Assembly (NCBI GenBank): GCA_016288175.1 | Contig: JAEEYN010000066.1 | Location: 1-5,768 of the forward strand | DNA: 5,768 bases | Reading direction: 5' to 3' | DNA from: Bacillota bacterium | Lineage (GTDB): Bacteria > Bacillota > Clostridia > Christensenellales > CAG-138 | Shown here: positions 4,951 through 5,768 of the stretch, piece by piece | Layout of the letters: each line of letters begins with the position of its first letter | Numbering within the stretch: position 1 is the stretch's first letter | The notes under the pieces: generated by a model | The model's input: the letters and a program-made list of their open reading frames with translations, nothing else | Told to the model about the DNA's origin: nothing | The model's database searches: none | Position numbers and translations under genes: made by a program

Positions 4951-5514
4951 ATGAATGCAGAGATCGATATTTCCAATGTCATACTGAAGACCGAACGCCT
5001 GACCCTCCGCCCGTGGCGGCATGAGGATCTCGACGATTTTTATGAATACGCGCGCGTGGACGGCGTCGGGCAGATGGCGGGCTGGCTCCCGCACGAGAGC
5101 CGCGAAGTCTCCGCCGTGATCCTCGCCCGCTTCATCAGCGGGAAAAAGACCTTCGCGATCGAGTATAACGGCAAGGCCATCGGCTCACTCGGCGTTGAAA
5201 AATACGACGAGAATGTTTATCCCGAATTCAACGAAAAGCGCTGCCGCGAAATCGGGTTCGTGCTTTCAAAGGACTATTGGGGCCGCGGATTCATGCCGGA
5301 GGCCGTGAACGAGGTCCTGCGCTGGCTTTTCGAGGATATGGAGCTGGACGCGGTCTTCTGCGGGCATTTCAAAACAAATTCGCAGTCCGCCCGCGTGCAG
5401 GAAAAATGCGGCTTCCGCCATCACTCCTTCGGCACATACCAAACGCAGTTCGGCGCCATGGTGGAGGACGAAAGGAACTATTTGACCCGCGGGGATTGGC
5501 TTGCGCGTAGGTGA
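4951..5514 (+). CDS. GNAT-family N-acetyltransferase (RimJ/RimL-like)
   Basis: This 187-residue cytoplasmic enzyme should transfer acetyl from acetyl-CoA to an amine; the substrate is unknown. Family signs are the N-terminal LKTERLTLRPW (12-22), the central strand FAIEYNGKAIGSLGVE (68-83), EIGFVLSKDYWGRGFMPEAV (100-119) with the acetyl-CoA pyrophosphate-loop pattern WGRGFM, and the C-terminal NSQSARVQEKCGF (143-155), the usual N-S-x-(S/R)-(V/A)-x-E-K-x-G-F close of RimJ/RimL-type proteins. Members acetylate ribosomal protein N-termini, small metabolites or antibiotics; nothing here picks one. ATG 4951 is the only good start before the conserved region, yet it has no clear Shine-Dalgarno sequence (only AAAG at 4941-4944, and GGCGGA 17 nt upstream). 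The gene follows the dyad-repeat array and appears monocistronic. Confidence 0.9.
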   Translation: MNAEIDISNVILKTERLTLRPWRHEDLDDFYEYARVDGVGQMAGWLPHESREVSAVILARFISGKKTFAIEYNGKAIGSLGVEKYDENVYPEFNEKRCREIGFVLSKDYWGRGFMPEAVNEVLRWLFEDMELDAVFCGHFKTNSQSARVQEKCGFRHHSFGTYQTQFGAMVEDERNYLTRGDWLARR

Positions 5515-5627
5515 CAGCATTTAAATCGAATACCCAAAACAGAAAACGGACGCTTTGCCGCGCTTCTCCTGACATACTCGCAAACCTTCCGCCGAAGCGT
5601 GAATACACTTTTAACCCGTATACAAGC
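5515..5627. other. Spacer between the acetyltransferase gene and its terminator
   Basis: This 113-bp stretch has no supported gene or structure. It would form an unusually long 3' UTR if the terminator at 5628 serves the acetyltransferase gene. Confidence 0.5.
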
Positions 5628-5658
5628 AAACCGCCGTTCATCCTGAGCGGCGGTTTTA
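5628..5658 (+). terminator. Intrinsic terminator downstream of the acetyltransferase gene
   Basis: AAACCGCCG (5628-5636) pairs perfectly with CGGCGGTTT (5648-5656). A T.G wobble and a TCA/TGA extension close on a three-base loop, and the T-run is TTTT (5654-5657). The A/T-symmetric ends mean it may also work weakly on the minus strand for a gene beyond the right edge. Confidence 0.82.
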
Positions 5659-5768
5659 GTATCAACATATTATTAACTGCATATTGTCGGGGCGTATTTC
5701 ATCCGCCCGCCGGCCGGAGTCTATACTTCTTAAGCGTATTATTTGAATTTCAGCGTTTTTATGTTATA
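5659..5768. other. Right-edge intergenic sequence
   Basis: There is no supported gene. It contains a 5-bp hairpin GGGCG/CGCCC (5690-5708) and the palindrome CCGGCCGG (5710-5717). The neighbouring gene is outside the window. Confidence 0.4.

Noticed and set aside
5743..5768. Promoter at the right edge (TTGAAT at 5743-5748)
   Set aside because: No -10 box lies at proper spacing before the window ends.

Overview
The window looks like chromosomal DNA from a moderately GC-rich, gut-type Clostridia (Bacillota). The clues are a butyrate kinase gene, AGGAGG-type ribosome sites, GTG start use, sigma-A (sigma70-type) promoters with TTGNNN/TATAAT boxes, and GC-rich coding DNA set in T-rich or repeat-rich spacers. 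A family such as Oscillospiraceae is a guess; nothing here fixes the genus.

Layout from left to right. Positions 1-61 hold a perfect consensus promoter (TTGACA, 17 bp, TATAAT) on the minus strand that fires out of the left edge, backed by a run of spaced T-tracts (A-tracts on the transcribed side). Positions 204-478 have no convincing gene but carry the first copy of an intergenic repeat. A clean intrinsic terminator (479-504) and a short heptamer array (511-538) follow, then buk (547-1629, minus), a complete single-gene transcription unit with its own near-consensus promoter at 1692-1720. A divergent intergenic region separates buk from a two-gene plus-strand operon (1849-4316) of CNNM/CBS-domain membrane proteins of the CorC/HlyC type. 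The two genes overlap by 4 bp, and the first protein lacks the C-terminal CorC_HlyC domain that the second retains.

Positions 4317-4950 are a 634-bp accessory stretch. It holds a possible operon terminator, the second copy of the intergenic repeat (about 83% identical over 116 bp by hand alignment), GC-rich hairpins, a strongly AT-rich block, and four direct repeats of an 18-bp unit at 21-22 bp spacing. Each unit is itself an imperfect dyad. The array ends 30 bp before a GNAT-family N-acetyltransferase gene (4951-5514), which is followed by a good intrinsic terminator (5628-5658).

The genes do not form one pathway: buk is energy metabolism (butyryl phosphate to butyrate plus ATP), the CNNM pair is probably cation transport, and the acetyltransferase substrate is unknown. 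The most unusual structure is the dyad-repeat array beside the AT-rich block. It can be read as an operator array for the acetyltransferase gene, or as an iteron-like remnant of a phage or plasmid replication gene, because its minus strand encodes a repetitive linker-like peptide in all three frames.
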